The notes: a model not told the origin generated them from the letters alone. A stretch of 64,000 nucleotides of DNA from Agarilytica rhodophyticola (GCF_002157225.2 NZ_CP020038.1:3068501-3132500), one strand, 5' to 3'; shown: positions 36,904 through 46,596, counted from the first letter of the stretch. Made by a program: numbers and translations.

Positions 36904-37938
36904 ATGCAATTTGGTCTAATGTTTTTTGCAAGTAGTCAAGATTCATTATCAGGAAATATTTATGAACTAATAAAAGAGTGTGCGATATTTGGTGATCAAC
37001 ACGGCTTTTCAAGTTTATGGGTACCAGAGCGTCATTTTACAGAGTTTGGTGGGATTTATAACAACCCGGCTATTTTGCATGCTGCGATAGCAATGTTAAC
37101 TAAAAATATTCGGCTACACAGTGGAAGCGTAGTGATGCCAATTAATGATCCCGTAAGAGTTGCCGAACAATGGTCAATGGTAGATAATTTATCAAATGGA
37201 AGAGCGGGGCTTTCAGTAGCCGCTGGTTGGCATCCCAATGATTTTATTTTTTTTCCTGAGCACTATCATTCTAAACATGATGTTATGTACGAGGGTATTG
37301 ATGTCCTACAAACCCTTTGGCAAGGTGGTAGTATTAAGCGAAAAAATGGTGTTGGTGATAATACGGACGTGAAAATTTATCCAACGCCAGTAAATCAAAA
37401 CCTCCCCTTATATCTTACTGTAAGCAGTTCACCTCTAGGTTTTAAAAAAGCAGGGGCTATGGGCCTTAATATATTAACCTCCGTACTAGACCAAACACTA
37501 GAAGAGTTAGCTGAGAAAGTTGTGATGTATCGCGCTGCCAGAGCGCAAAATGGATATGATCCTTCTTCGGGTGTTGTTACTTTAATGTTGCATAGTTATA
37601 TAGGGGAGGATGAATTATCTACTAAGGAAGAAGCTCGTAAGCCCTATTGTACATTTATAAAAAACAATAAAGATTTAATGAAGGGCTTAGCTAATAACCG
37701 TGGTACAGGGTTCGATGTTGACGAGCTATCAGATACTGATATGGATGAGTTTGTTAACTTTCTCTACGATAGGTTTTCATCGACAAAGGGTTTAATAGGC
37801 AGCGTGGAATCATGTCGGCCATTGTTAAAGCAGGTAGAAGAGTCTGGCGTTAATGAAATAGCGTGTCTATTAGATTTCGGCCCTACAAGGGAACAAATAC
37901 TAAACAATTTATTGTTCCTAAAAAAACTTATGTCATAA
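36904..37938 (+). CDS. Luciferase-like flavin monooxygenase of secondary metabolism
   Basis: A 344-residue protein beginning MQFGLMFFASS, four bases after the megasynthase stop; a longer frame from 36847 would overlap it and is not needed. It is a bacterial-luciferase-type barrel with the subfamily features of the NRPS/PKS-associated LLM group: SLWVPERHFTEFGG, the SGSVVMPINDPVRVAEQW strand, and GRAGLSVAAGWHPNDF. These enzymes use reduced flavin and oxygen and often occur as domains within, or right next to, such synthases. The likely role is hydroxylation or oxidation of the carrier-bound chain, but the position modified cannot be told. Confidence 0.85.
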   Translation: MQFGLMFFASSQDSLSGNIYELIKECAIFGDQHGFSSLWVPERHFTEFGGIYNNPAILHAAIAMLTKNIRLHSGSVVMPINDPVRVAEQWSMVDNLSNGRAGLSVAAGWHPNDFIFFPEHYHSKHDVMYEGIDVLQTLWQGGSIKRKNGVGDNTDVKIYPTPVNQNLPLYLTVSSSPLGFKKAGAMGLNILTSVLDQTLEELAEKVVMYRAARAQNGYDPSSGVVTLMLHSYIGEDELSTKEEARKPYCTFIKNNKDLMKGLANNRGTGFDVDELSDTDMDEFVNFLYDRFSSTKGLIGSVESCRPLLKQVEESGVNEIACLLDFGPTREQILNNLLFLKKLMS

Positions 37939-37951
37939 GGCGATTGGACAC

Positions 37952-39586
37952 TTGAACAGCAAAACTATTTCTATCTATAAAAAACTATATAAAAACAATA
38001 AATACATACTTTTTTGGGCTTTTTTATTTGGCATATTAAGCACTCTGATTAATATATATTTGATTGATACAATTAGCGTAATTATTAATGGTACGGCGCC
38101 ATTTGACATCAATGAGTTAGGTGTCTTGCTGGTGATGTGTGTTTTGTTATTTGTATTTGTTTCTGGTTCGCAAATTCTTTTTGATAAGTTGGGTAACCAT
38201 ATTGTTTTTCATTTAATGACTGAACTTAGTCAAAGAGTTCTCAATACGCCATTAGAACAAATTCATAAAATTGGGAAAGCCAAAATAATAGCTACGTTAA
38301 TTAATGATACAGATTCTATTAGCGATGCTTTTGTCGGCCTGCCTTTCGTAGTCTTTGGTGTCTCTATTGCATTAGCAGGCTTTGTTTATCTTGGCTCACT
38401 CTCACTGCCTCTATTTCTTGCGCTGTTTGTCATCCTAGTTATTACTGTCATCATTGCCGTTAGATTGATTAACAAAACTGATCTTTACATGGAGATGGAG
38501 AGGGAAGTCGAAGATGAAGTCTACGCCGCCTTCCATGCAGTAGCTGAAGGCCAAAATGAGTTTAAGCTAAATATATACCGGCATATTGACTTTACCAAAA
38601 ATGAACTGATTCCTCCTATTGATAAGTCTAGGCAGTTTGCTAATAAAGCCATTGTTTTTATTAGTTTGACGGAGGGTTTAGCTGAATCTGCTACCGTGTT
38701 TATGATGGTGTTTATTATTGCATTACACTTTATTTTTGGTATTGGCAGCTTTGAGCACCTAACTACTTTTGCTCTTGTTATTTTATTTCTACGACCACCC
38801 ATATCGGGTCTATTGACGTCATTCCCTGCTCTGATTCAAGGTAAAGTTGCCGTTGAAAAAATTGCTTCTTTAAAACTTTCTGGTTCAACTAAATTACCTT
38901 CCCCGCCAAATGTTGATTTTGAACAGTGGCAATCCATTAGTATGAAAGAAGTGGAGTACTATTATCCAGATAGTGGTGGTGAGCGAGGCTTTCATATAGG
39001 CCCTATTGATCTTAATATTAACCGGGGAGAGGTCGTGTTTATTGTTGGAGGTAATGGTTCTGGCAAGTCAACACTTGCCAAATTACTAACAGGGTTGTAT
39101 CAACCATCTTCAGGCTCAGTGACGTTAAATACTTCCAGTGGAGACGATATTAATATGGAAGCCTACCGTCATCATTTTTCTATAGTACTGTCAGATTTTT
39201 TCTTATTTAAACGTCTTCTTGGCGCTAATGGGGAAAAAACAACAACTGAAAAGGTAGACAATTACCTACAACTTTTTAAATTAGATAAAAAAGTAAAAGT
39301 GAATGATGATACATTAAGTACGATTGATTTGTCCCAAGGGCAGAGAAAACGTTTGGCTTTAATGGCTGCGTTTTTGGAAGATAAGCCTATTATATTGCTT
39401 GATGAATGGGCAGCTGATCAAGACCCTATTTTTCGACGCATTTTTTATCGAGAGCTACTACCTGAACTAAAGAGGAAAGGGAAAACCATTATTGCTATCA
39501 CCCATGACGAACACTATTTTGATCTTGCTGACCACATTTTAAGGGTTAATAATGGTGTAGTCGAGAAGCTTAACTATTTTAAATAA
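37952..39586 (+). CDS. SyrD/PvdE-type cyclic peptide ABC exporter
   Basis: A 544-residue fused membrane and ATPase protein with a TTG start 11 bases after AAGG. Residues about 15-310 contain six hydrophobic helices; the ATPase follows, with Walker A GGNGSGKST (about 367), signature LSQGQ (about 459) and Walker B IILLDEWAADQDP (about 480). The DEWAADQDP sequence and the total length match the cyclic-peptide transporter group that exports lipopeptides and pyoverdine precursors to the periplasm. It most likely exports the product of the megasynthases. It is in the same operon, 13 bases after the monooxygenase. Confidence 0.85.
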   Translation: MNSKTISIYKKLYKNNKYILFWAFLFGILSTLINIYLIDTISVIINGTAPFDINELGVLLVMCVLLFVFVSGSQILFDKLGNHIVFHLMTELSQRVLNTPLEQIHKIGKAKIIATLINDTDSISDAFVGLPFVVFGVSIALAGFVYLGSLSLPLFLALFVILVITVIIAVRLINKTDLYMEMEREVEDEVYAAFHAVAEGQNEFKLNIYRHIDFTKNELIPPIDKSRQFANKAIVFISLTEGLAESATVFMMVFIIALHFIFGIGSFEHLTTFALVILFLRPPISGLLTSFPALIQGKVAVEKIASLKLSGSTKLPSPPNVDFEQWQSISMKEVEYYYPDSGGERGFHIGPIDLNINRGEVVFIVGGNGSGKSTLAKLLTGLYQPSSGSVTLNTSSGDDINMEAYRHHFSIVLSDFFLFKRLLGANGEKTTTEKVDNYLQLFKLDKKVKVNDDTLSTIDLSQGQRKRLALMAAFLEDKPIILLDEWAADQDPIFRRIFYRELLPELKRKGKTIIAITHDEHYFDLADHILRVNNGVVEKLNYFK

Positions 39587-39597
39587 AGCGAGGATAA

Positions 39598-40428
39598 ATG
39601 GAAGAGTTACTTTTTAGATACCATGATTATTTTTACTATTTTTTTATTGGTATGGCGAGTGTCATGCTTCTTATTGAGCTTTATAGGAAAAAATTCAATT
39701 TAAGAATTGTCTTGGAGTTGTTTACAAATATCATGACATATATTCCATTTTTTATAATGGAGGGAGGATGTTTATACTTATTGTATGAGGCGCAATGGGT
39801 TTTAATTGATGTATTAAATATTTATTGGGTTTTTGAGATAAACTTCTGGAGCGTAGCTCTTTCCATTGTTGTGGCGGACTTTGTCTTTTATTGGGGACAT
39901 AGGCTGTCACACGAAATACCTATTCTTTGGGCATGTCATGCTGCACATCATTCCTCCCGCAATTTTAATTTTTTAATTTATTATCGATCTAATTTTATGG
40001 AACCAATATTTAATATATTGTTGTTATTGCCATTGGTGCTCTTAGGGTTTCCTCCAATTTTATTAATATTTGGTTCAGGGATAGTGTGGGCTTATCAGCC
40101 CTGGGTTCATACCGAGCTATTTGGTAAATTAGGGTTTTTAGAAAAATTTTTAGTTACTCCATCAAATCATCGTGTTCATCACGGTTCTAATAAACACTAT
40201 ATGGACACAAACTATGGTGGGCTTTTATGTATATGGGATCGACTTTATGGTACATGTCAAGAAGAAAATGAAAAGCCAATTTATGGCATTCCAAGTGGCT
40301 TTGATAGCTTAAACCCTATTAAAGTAACTTTTTCCGAGTTTCCTGCACTAATTTATAAAGTTAAAGAAGCAAAAAATGTGAGAGAAGCTATGACTTGTTT
40401 ATTTAAGAGAAGAGTCTTAAACAAATAA
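39598..40428 (+). CDS. Sterol desaturase/fatty acid hydroxylase-family di-iron enzyme
   Basis: A 276-residue membrane protein with several hydrophobic helices and the three histidine boxes of the family: HRLSH, HAAHHSS and HRVHH. A GCGAGG ribosome site precedes the ATG, and the gap to the exporter gene is 11 bases, so it is probably the last gene of the operon. Such enzymes hydroxylate or desaturate lipids in the membrane. It may modify the fatty-acyl chain of the lipopeptide or its precursor. Two relatives lie at 56823-58491. Confidence 0.8.
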   Translation: MEELLFRYHDYFYYFFIGMASVMLLIELYRKKFNLRIVLELFTNIMTYIPFFIMEGGCLYLLYEAQWVLIDVLNIYWVFEINFWSVALSIVVADFVFYWGHRLSHEIPILWACHAAHHSSRNFNFLIYYRSNFMEPIFNILLLLPLVLLGFPPILLIFGSGIVWAYQPWVHTELFGKLGFLEKFLVTPSNHRVHHGSNKHYMDTNYGGLLCIWDRLYGTCQEENEKPIYGIPSGFDSLNPIKVTFSEFPALIYKVKEAKNVREAMTCLFKRRVLNK

Positions 40429-40469
40429 AATACTATACATTGGCACCGACTTTTTATTAAAAATCAAAA

Positions 40470-40488
40470 CCACGTCCATAGGACGTGG
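40470..40488 (+). repeat. IS200/IS605-type end hairpin
   Basis: CCACGTCC-ATA-GGACGTGG is a perfect 8-bp hairpin 86 bases before the tnpA-like start. IS200/IS605 elements carry such subterminal hairpins, which the transposase recognises. A related AACGTGG stretch is seen past the gene at about 41044. Confidence 0.55.
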
Positions 40489-40574
40489 AAGAGGTTCGAG
40501 GCTTTAGCCTTAAGAACCTAATCACATGGCTTCTAGAGTTGTTATTGCCAAACAACATATCTGGGAGAATACAC

Positions 40575-41000
40575 ATGAGTAGGTTTAGTAAATTATCGCA
40601 TGTTATATGGCACTGTCAGTACCATATTGTCTGGGTGCCTAAGTATCGTTATCGGGTTTTAAAAGATCGGGTAGCTTTTGAGTTAAGTAAGAGCATTCGA
40701 GTTTACAGCGAGAGACTAGGGTGTGAGTTGGTCGAACTCAATGTCCAAATTGACCATGTGCACCTTTTAGTTAAGGTTCCCCCAAAAGTATCAACATCCA
40801 CGCTTCTGGGGACGTTAAAAGGTAAGACAGCCTTACAACTATTTCGGTAATTCTCTTATCTCAAAGAGAAACCTTACTGAGGTAATCACTTTTGGGCGAA
40901 AGGCTATTGCATGGATACAGTCGGTGTTGATGGTGAAATGATACGTCTTTATGTGAAATATCAGGAAAAGGTTGAGCGAAATTTAGAGTTAAAATTCTAG
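40575..41000 (+). pseudogene. tnpA: IS200/IS605-type transposase remnant with two stop codons
   Basis: The frame from ATG at 40575 to TAG at 41000 is 141 codons long if stops are read through, the normal length of TnpA. Residues up to QLFR are intact and include the metal/DNA-binding HVH in IDHVHLLV. TAA (40848-40850) then breaks it, and a TGA follows where a Trp is expected in the PYWGNHFW region. The C-terminal part, AKGYCMDTVGVDGEMIRLYV, is still in frame. The element cannot make full-length transposase and is probably immobile unless helped from elsewhere. Confidence 0.8.
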
Positions 41001-41093
41001 TAAGTATTTAAATCGGATTGCGATGATAGGTGCCAGTCTTCTAAGAACGTGGATTTTTACTTCTGAAAAGAAAATCATAAATATCAACAATCC

Positions 41094-43085
41094 CTAGCGT
41101 CTCAGATCGTTTTTTAAAAAACGACATGTAGAAAAGTAAAATAATATTAATAGATATATCAAATGATTGAATCCAGTACTTCCGCCACCTCCTAGAGAGT
41201 TATTAAACTGAGCGGTACTACTGTTAATATTAGTAGATGCAGGTGAGGCAGGATAACTTTTCGCTAATTCAATCGCTGCTGCTACATCAACAAACCCAGA
41301 GCCACTGTCATTATCAACTCCTTCACCAATAACAATAAAATTATTTTCTCGACCCTCAATGTTTCGCAATGTCATATCGGTCGCCGTTAATTTCAACAAA
41401 GTTAGTATGTCCCGTGGTTGAAAGTTTGGATTTACCTCTAATAGTAATGCCGCCGCCGCTGCGATATGGGGAGCTGAGGCGGATGTTCCTAAAAAGTTAG
41501 GAAAACCATCATTGTCCGGATCTGTATCTGCTTGACCAAACGGAAAAAATGTAGTGTTGATATTATCGGGGCCAACAATATCAGGCTTTTGCCTATGTAT
41601 TGCCTGTGTTAATCGTTGTCCATTTCGGTCATATAGAATGGGGGCTTCTCCTCCGGCAGAAGAGAAGAATTGCAATATGGGGGATACCGCGCCAAAAGCC
41701 GAGGTTTGCTGGTAATTAGCGGCTCCCACGGATATTCCCATTTGGCTATTAGTGCGACCAACAATAGTTCCACTGTTGGTGTTGTACTCCTCAACCTTAC
41801 CATTGAACTCACCTTCAATAACATATTTTAATAACTCTGGAGGCTTACCTTGCGCTCTTGTAATCATAATATTAAAGCTAGACTCATTAGAGTTTTCCGG
41901 GTTAGCGAAAAAAATAAACTCATTAGGATCTTTTCCTATATTAATAATCGTACTACCGGTGATTATTTCTGTGCCTTCTTCATTGACAATAAAGACATCC
42001 ATATCAGTTGAAGCTCCCGGTGCTCCACTAACAGAATAGGCGGGATTAGCCCACTGCAAGCTAAGCAACATCGTATTACCAGGTTTTAATGTAAAAGCCT
42101 GAAAGATATCAACACCAAGGCCAGGATCAAAATCATGGGCATTAATATTAAGTACAGAGTTTTTGGCTTCACGATACACGCTATGATAAGAATTTCGGCC
42201 GTTGTTCCCGGCTGCGGTAATATATGTGATACCTTGACGCGACACCTGATCTATAACTTGAGCGACCGGGCCATCCTGAAAGTAAGTTTCAATACCAGAA
42301 AATGTATCATCGACAATAATATTCACTCTAATATCGTTAGCTAGGCTTAAAATTCCATTGATAGTGTTGGCAATACCATTGATACCCGACTGGAAAACCA
42401 ATTCAGCATCGGGTGCTATGTCATGTATTATTTGCATTAATGCGCGACCTTCATCCGTTGCGAATAGACAATCATTCGCTTCTTGCAATGCATAAGCACC
42501 TTGGGGTAGATCACCTGTGGCTTTATCAATATCAGCTGTTTTTGTTAAACGTTCTGGGTCGACGCTCTGTGAAAGGCAGTCGTAACTATCCGAAATAATA
42601 CCGATCTTAACTCCTTTTCCTGTAAGTTCTCCTTGATATACGATATCACTAACACCTATGGCCTCAGCCCCTTGAGAAATAACGGAACCTGAATATGTCA
42701 CTGAACGTTGGCGAAATATTTGGTTTAATGACTGTAAAGAAACAACATCTTTTATGGCAAAAGAGGGTAATAGACCCGAAACAATTCGCCCAGAACGGCT
42801 ACCCTTAATAAGACCAAGTGATTCCATATCTATTAGCAATTGTCTGTCATTATTTATTGCAATTGCATCTATGCCGATAAAGTTAAAGTTTTTTTCATCA
42901 CTCAATAGTTTCGAATTCTTGGCTGTAGAAGGGTGCGTATTCAGCATACGTTGAATACTCATTACTGAATCATTTTTTAATTGATCGATTTGGCTTTTTA
43001 AGCTATTAGAAAGCTCATTTGCGTTAAGTTGGGGTGCGTAAAAAAATACTATAATAGTGAAAAAAGTAAATAATTTCATAATCAT
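41094..43085 (-). CDS. Secreted S8/S53-like serine protease with GlyGly-CTERM-like tail
   Basis: A 663-residue protein. It has an N-terminal signal peptide (to about residue 22), a pro-region, then a subtilase-like domain with the Asp motif IISDSYD (about 166), DEGRALMQIIHD (about 211-222) where subtilisins have their His motif, the oxyanion Asn in TAAGNNG, and GTSASAPH holding the Ser near 534. The absence of the usual HG-T-H motif suggests a variant catalytic set, as in S53-like groups. The end is GGGGSTGFN, a hydrophobic helix, then KNDLRR, the layout of GlyGly-CTERM proteins sorted by rhombosortase. It is the last gene of a four-gene operon. Confidence 0.75.
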   Translation of the reverse strand: MIMKLFTFFTIIVFFYAPQLNANELSNSLKSQIDQLKNDSVMSIQRMLNTHPSTAKNSKLLSDEKNFNFIGIDAIAINNDRQLLIDMESLGLIKGSRSGRIVSGLLPSFAIKDVVSLQSLNQIFRQRSVTYSGSVISQGAEAIGVSDIVYQGELTGKGVKIGIISDSYDCLSQSVDPERLTKTADIDKATGDLPQGAYALQEANDCLFATDEGRALMQIIHDIAPDAELVFQSGINGIANTINGILSLANDIRVNIIVDDTFSGIETYFQDGPVAQVIDQVSRQGITYITAAGNNGRNSYHSVYREAKNSVLNINAHDFDPGLGVDIFQAFTLKPGNTMLLSLQWANPAYSVSGAPGASTDMDVFIVNEEGTEIITGSTIINIGKDPNEFIFFANPENSNESSFNIMITRAQGKPPELLKYVIEGEFNGKVEEYNTNSGTIVGRTNSQMGISVGAANYQQTSAFGAVSPILQFFSSAGGEAPILYDRNGQRLTQAIHRQKPDIVGPDNINTTFFPFGQADTDPDNDGFPNFLGTSASAPHIAAAAALLLEVNPNFQPRDILTLLKLTATDMTLRNIEGRENNFIVIGEGVDNDSGSGFVDVAAAIELAKSYPASPASTNINSSTAQFNNSLGGGGSTGFNHLIYLLILFYFSTCRFLKNDLRR

Positions 43086-43096
43086 GGCAATCCTTT

Positions 43097-43765
43097 TTAG
43101 GGTATACGGATTATCTCTCTCAAAACTGATAATTCGCTGCGGAAACTAGTAGTATGATAAACTGATAATGTATGATATTTAGGTAGACCAAAGCCAAGTT
43201 TACCTAAAATAAGTGTTTCCCCACGCCATTCTTTAGAAAATTCATGGACTGACATCCTTATATTTCCTCGGCTGGGATCAGCTAAAAATACTCTATCCCC
43301 AATGATTCCTCGGAGCACAGCAAAGTGTTTATAATTGTTTGGTTCTATATATACTAACACTGGGCCAGATAGCTTTTTTAAAGAGGTTAGGTGTAATCTA
43401 ACGCTAGCGGTTTGGTAGCCTTTTCGACGAGCAATTTTTTCTAACTCCAAAAAAGATATGCCTTTATTTTTAATGACTTGTATTTCTGACATAGAAAACA
43501 TTTCTTCAATTTCATCAAGCAATGTTTTTTCAGTAATATCTTGCTTAAAATAATAGCGTAGTAGGGTCGCTAGAGAAGCAATACCACAAGAATAATCATA
43601 CTCTTGCATAACAATATGCTGTTCGTTTAAATCTTTCCATGACTTAATTTTATTTGATTGATTTATTGGGTAGCCACTGTTGCTCATCAGTGGTTGGAAC
43701 GCGCATCCGGTATTTAATAACAAAAAAATAATGCATAATCTGTATTTTTTGTGTTTATTATTCAT
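43097..43765 (-). CDS. C39-family cysteine peptidase lipoprotein
   Basis: A 222-residue protein. A signal peptide with lipobox LNTGC (Cys21) puts it on the periplasmic face of a membrane. The C39 triad is visible: Cys60 in YDYSCGIASLATLL, His147 in YKHFAVLRG and Asp163 in LADPSRGN. In peptide exporters this domain is fused to an ABC transporter and cuts leader peptides after double glycine; here it stands alone. It sits 12 bases before the serine protease gene and 6 bases after the outer-membrane protein gene. A substrate candidate is the precursor at 45347-45667. Confidence 0.75.
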   Translation of the reverse strand: MNNKHKKYRLCIIFLLLNTGCAFQPLMSNSGYPINQSNKIKSWKDLNEQHIVMQEYDYSCGIASLATLLRYYFKQDITEKTLLDEIEEMFSMSEIQVIKNKGISFLELEKIARRKGYQTASVRLHLTSLKKLSGPVLVYIEPNNYKHFAVLRGIIGDRVFLADPSRGNIRMSVHEFSKEWRGETLILGKLGFGLPKYHTLSVYHTTSFRSELSVLREIIRIP

Positions 43766-43770
43766 GACAG

Positions 43771-44733
43771 TTATAAGTTAATTATATACGAGAAGCTTAT
43801 CGATGTATCATTAACATCATCGTTGAGACCAAAACCAATGCTAGATGCGATTCTATGGGTATTGTTTAATTGATAAGTCATATCAATATTAAATGAAACG
43901 GGTTCTGTGCTAGAACCTGGTATTTTTACTCCACCAACTGTAATTTCGTCGATATATGTACCAGAAAATCGTCCACTAACAGATAGAAGACTATTTATAG
44001 ATAGACCCATACCAAATCCATAGTTGAATGAATCGCCATTTTTTATTCCATCTTCTTCAAAAGAATGAGCATACCCTAAGGTGAAAAATAGAACTGCAGG
44101 GTCAACAGATTTTGTTACGCTTAATCCCGTCGATACCCCCCAAAAGCCTACACCCGATGTAATCGCATTAACTTCACTACTCCCATCTTCCCCTGTTGGT
44201 GCGACCACCGTAAAAGAACTAGTGATACTAGGATGCCCTTTGTTTTCCGGTAACAATCTATAAGAAAATCCGAGAGATAGGTCACCAACCCCATGACTTT
44301 CCTGTTTAAGAGATCTATCAAACGACACAATTTCATTTCCTATATACACATAGGGTATTTCCGAAAATATCTCCATATTTTCCAATATACCAACACTAAT
44401 AGATATTGGAATGGATATCATCCTATTTCGGGTGAAACGTAAATTTTGCGTACTATCGTTTTTGCTATAATCAAAACCTATGGAAATTTGGGTCTCCCTA
44501 GGTTTCAGCAATACCTCCGACTCCCGTAGAAACAACCGACTGATATCCTCTGTCGGTTCGTCATCTATTGAGTTGTTTATGTCAATTTCCTCTTTCTTAC
44601 TTTGACTATGTTCAACGTTTTTACTCTGATCATATATTTGGTCGCCATATAAACATTTAGGTATGCTAAAGAAAGTGACTATACAAATAATGAGTGACTT
44701 TTCTTTTAAAAGAAAAATATATTTTGATTCCAT
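43771..44733 (-). CDS. Outer-membrane beta-barrel protein, possible transporter
   Basis: A 320-residue protein with a signal peptide (cleavage near residue 30), a charged linker of about 40 residues, then alternating strands typical of a 10- to 14-stranded barrel (IEISVGILENMEIF-like patterns, APTGEDGSS, ISFSYIINL at the end). It resembles the phenol-degradation MetA-type barrel family. In an operon with a C39 peptidase it may pass a matured peptide or bind it at the surface; that role is inference. Confidence 0.6.
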   Translation of the reverse strand: MESKYIFLLKEKSLIICIVTFFSIPKCLYGDQIYDQSKNVEHSQSKKEEIDINNSIDDEPTEDISRLFLRESEVLLKPRETQISIGFDYSKNDSTQNLRFTRNRMISIPISISVGILENMEIFSEIPYVYIGNEIVSFDRSLKQESHGVGDLSLGFSYRLLPENKGHPSITSSFTVVAPTGEDGSSEVNAITSGVGFWGVSTGLSVTKSVDPAVLFFTLGYAHSFEEDGIKNGDSFNYGFGMGLSINSLLSVSGRFSGTYIDEITVGGVKIPGSSTEPVSFNIDMTYQLNNTHRIASSIGFGLNDDVNDTSISFSYIINL

Positions 44734-44786
44734 AGGTTTTACTGAAATTATCCTTTGTTGATAAAAATCATCAAGAGCTGAGGTTT

Positions 44787-44984
44787 TTATGTTATACTAA
44801 TCTTTATTTTTCCTGTTATTATATGTGCCATTAGTTGCTTGCGATTGTTTACTTTGTGTTCCCGATAAATTTCTCGACAATGGAATTTCACCGTATATTT
44901 TGAAATGCATAAGTGATCTCCTATTTGTTGATATGTTTTCCCTTCTATTAACTCTTTGCATATTGTTTTCTGTCTGGGTGTCAT
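44787..44984 (-). CDS. Stand-alone LuxR-type DNA-binding domain
   Basis: A 65-residue protein consisting only of a LuxR helix-turn-helix: TPRQKTICKELIEGKTYQQIG, then SKYTVKFHCREIYREH as recognition helix, then a short tail. AGGGA precedes the ATG. Full LuxR/NarL regulators carry a signal domain before this, which is absent here, so this is a small regulator of the GerE size class. It is the first gene of the operon 44984-41094 and probably controls it. Confidence 0.7.
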   Translation of the reverse strand: MTPRQKTICKELIEGKTYQQIGDHLCISKYTVKFHCREIYREHKVNNRKQLMAHIITGKIKISIT

Positions 44985-45346
44985 TAATTTAAGTCCCTGT
45001 TTGCTTGTTTTTATAAGATGCGCAAGTCTGGCTTTATTTATTTTTTTAACCTTAGAAAACTTTCTAAGAAAATAAAGTGCAATGAGATGATTTTCAAAAT
45101 ATTTTTTATTCGATTAAAAAATTGGCTTTTTCCATTTCTAGGTCGAATAATATAAATACCCATTCACTGGTTCTTGCTCGTGTCATGTAATGGCTTATTT
45201 AAACTTTAGTGTTTTTGTATTGTACTTAATGTTTTCTTTGCGGTTTCGGTTGCATATTAAAAGTAGTTCATGTGTTTTTTTATTTTTGATAGGGATAAGG
45301 CCAAAAAATTGGCCTTAAATGTTTAAGGTTAATTTTTAATGATAAT
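44985..45346. other. Control region between precursor gene and protease operon
   Basis: A 362-base AT-rich gap with no gene on either strand. It contains the 3' end hairpin of the upstream precursor gene and must hold the promoter of the LuxR-type operon; no certain promoter was picked. Confidence 0.4.
45297..45316 (-). terminator. Hairpin after the secreted peptide gene
   Basis: AAGGCCAA-AAAA-TTGGCCTT is a perfect 8-bp stem with a four-base loop, 30 bases past the stop of the precursor gene. There is no long T-tract after it, so it may be a weak terminator or an RNA-protecting hairpin. Confidence 0.45.
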
Positions 45347-45667
45347 TTACCGTGCTCTTTTATATGTCATAAATGGGCCTCTAACTATGACTCCAGCTAT
45401 TTTGTATGTGCCAGCATAGTCGCATCTCGTGCCATTCCCAGATACCATCCTACAAAAATCTCGTGCTTTTTTCCATGCACTATCGGTGGTAGATGTACCG
45501 AAAAAAGTTTCGCCCCGTAAATTTGCTTTTTCTTCGTCTGATAAAGCTATTACGTCTACTCCTGAAATGTCTTGCAAAATGCTGGGTGCTTTAATTTCTC
45601 CGGCTTGCACGAAGTTTGTTGTTGTAAATGCAAATACTACTGTAGTTATTAGTGCATTAACTTTCAT
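45347..45667 (-). CDS. Secreted cationic peptide precursor with RG-type processing-like site
   Basis: A 106-residue protein with a ribosome site AAAGGA. A Sec signal peptide ends near Ala22 (VQA/GE). An acidic pro-region follows and ends IALSDEEKANLRG (Arg51-Gly52), which looks like the leader end of double-glycine bacteriocins and related exported peptides. The remaining 54 residues are strongly basic, ending TYKRAR, with two Cys (72 and 82) that could form one disulfide. It lies upstream of an operon with a C39 peptidase, an outer-membrane barrel and a protease. It could be an antimicrobial or signalling peptide; the processing and function are inferred. Confidence 0.6.
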   Translation of the reverse strand: MKVNALITTVVFAFTTTNFVQAGEIKAPSILQDISGVDVIALSDEEKANLRGETFFGTSTTDSAWKKARDFCRMVSGNGTRCDYAGTYKIAGVIVRGPFMTYKRAR

Positions 45668-46596
45668 GATTTTTTCCTTTGATTATATTCATTGTAAATT
45701 AATTATATAATTTTGAGTAAAGCAAAAAAATTATAAGTAAACTATAGCAAGTCTACCACTCCCCCAAAGGGTGAAAAATTATAATGCTCAAATTTAGCTG
45801 ACTAAAACTGAACATTGGGCGAGATAGTTGTGCTGCCCAAATGCCAATCTCCTGGCTAACTATAAATAAAAATAAAAATTTAATAAAATCAATTAATTAT
45901 AAAATTATTTAAATCTTTGCCTATTATATAACGCAGATGGCCAACCACAATAAAGCACAAAAAATAAACGAGAATTTAGTTTGCCTAGCAAAGGTTTTAA
46001 AAGCATGTTTGACAAGCATCAAATAAATGTATACAGCTTTATTAATATGATTCACATAGGTTTCTATTAAAGCTATATCGATCAACCTAGTGTTAATAGA
46101 TCGGTTCTTTAATACTAGAGAATATTTAATAAATATGATTGCTCTGTTCTTTATTCGAAGCTGACGTTTTAGTTGCTATTTTGACGCCTCTAAAAAAAAG
46201 AGTATTTTTTCTTGGTTAAATCCATCTCACTTTATGAATAACGAAAATAAATATTTTATCATAATATATGATATGCGAAGAGATAGTATGTTTATAACTG
46301 CCTTTATTTTTTGGGTTTTAGTGTCACGGTGAATGTGAAAAACACTAGTAATAACAATTGTCTTTTTTGGAATTTATAAAAATAAAAATAAAAATGAACT
46401 AATATATAGTAATATTGGTAGCTTTATTAACTGGTAGAGATAATTATTAACCATTTTTCATTAAGGCATATTTTGAAATAGGTATATATGTCTTTCTTAA
46501 TAAAATGATTCTAATCATTAATTTTACCTGTTTATGGTATACATGATATTATTTCCCTTCATGGATTCCCCATTTGACTAATCATTATTGTCGTAT

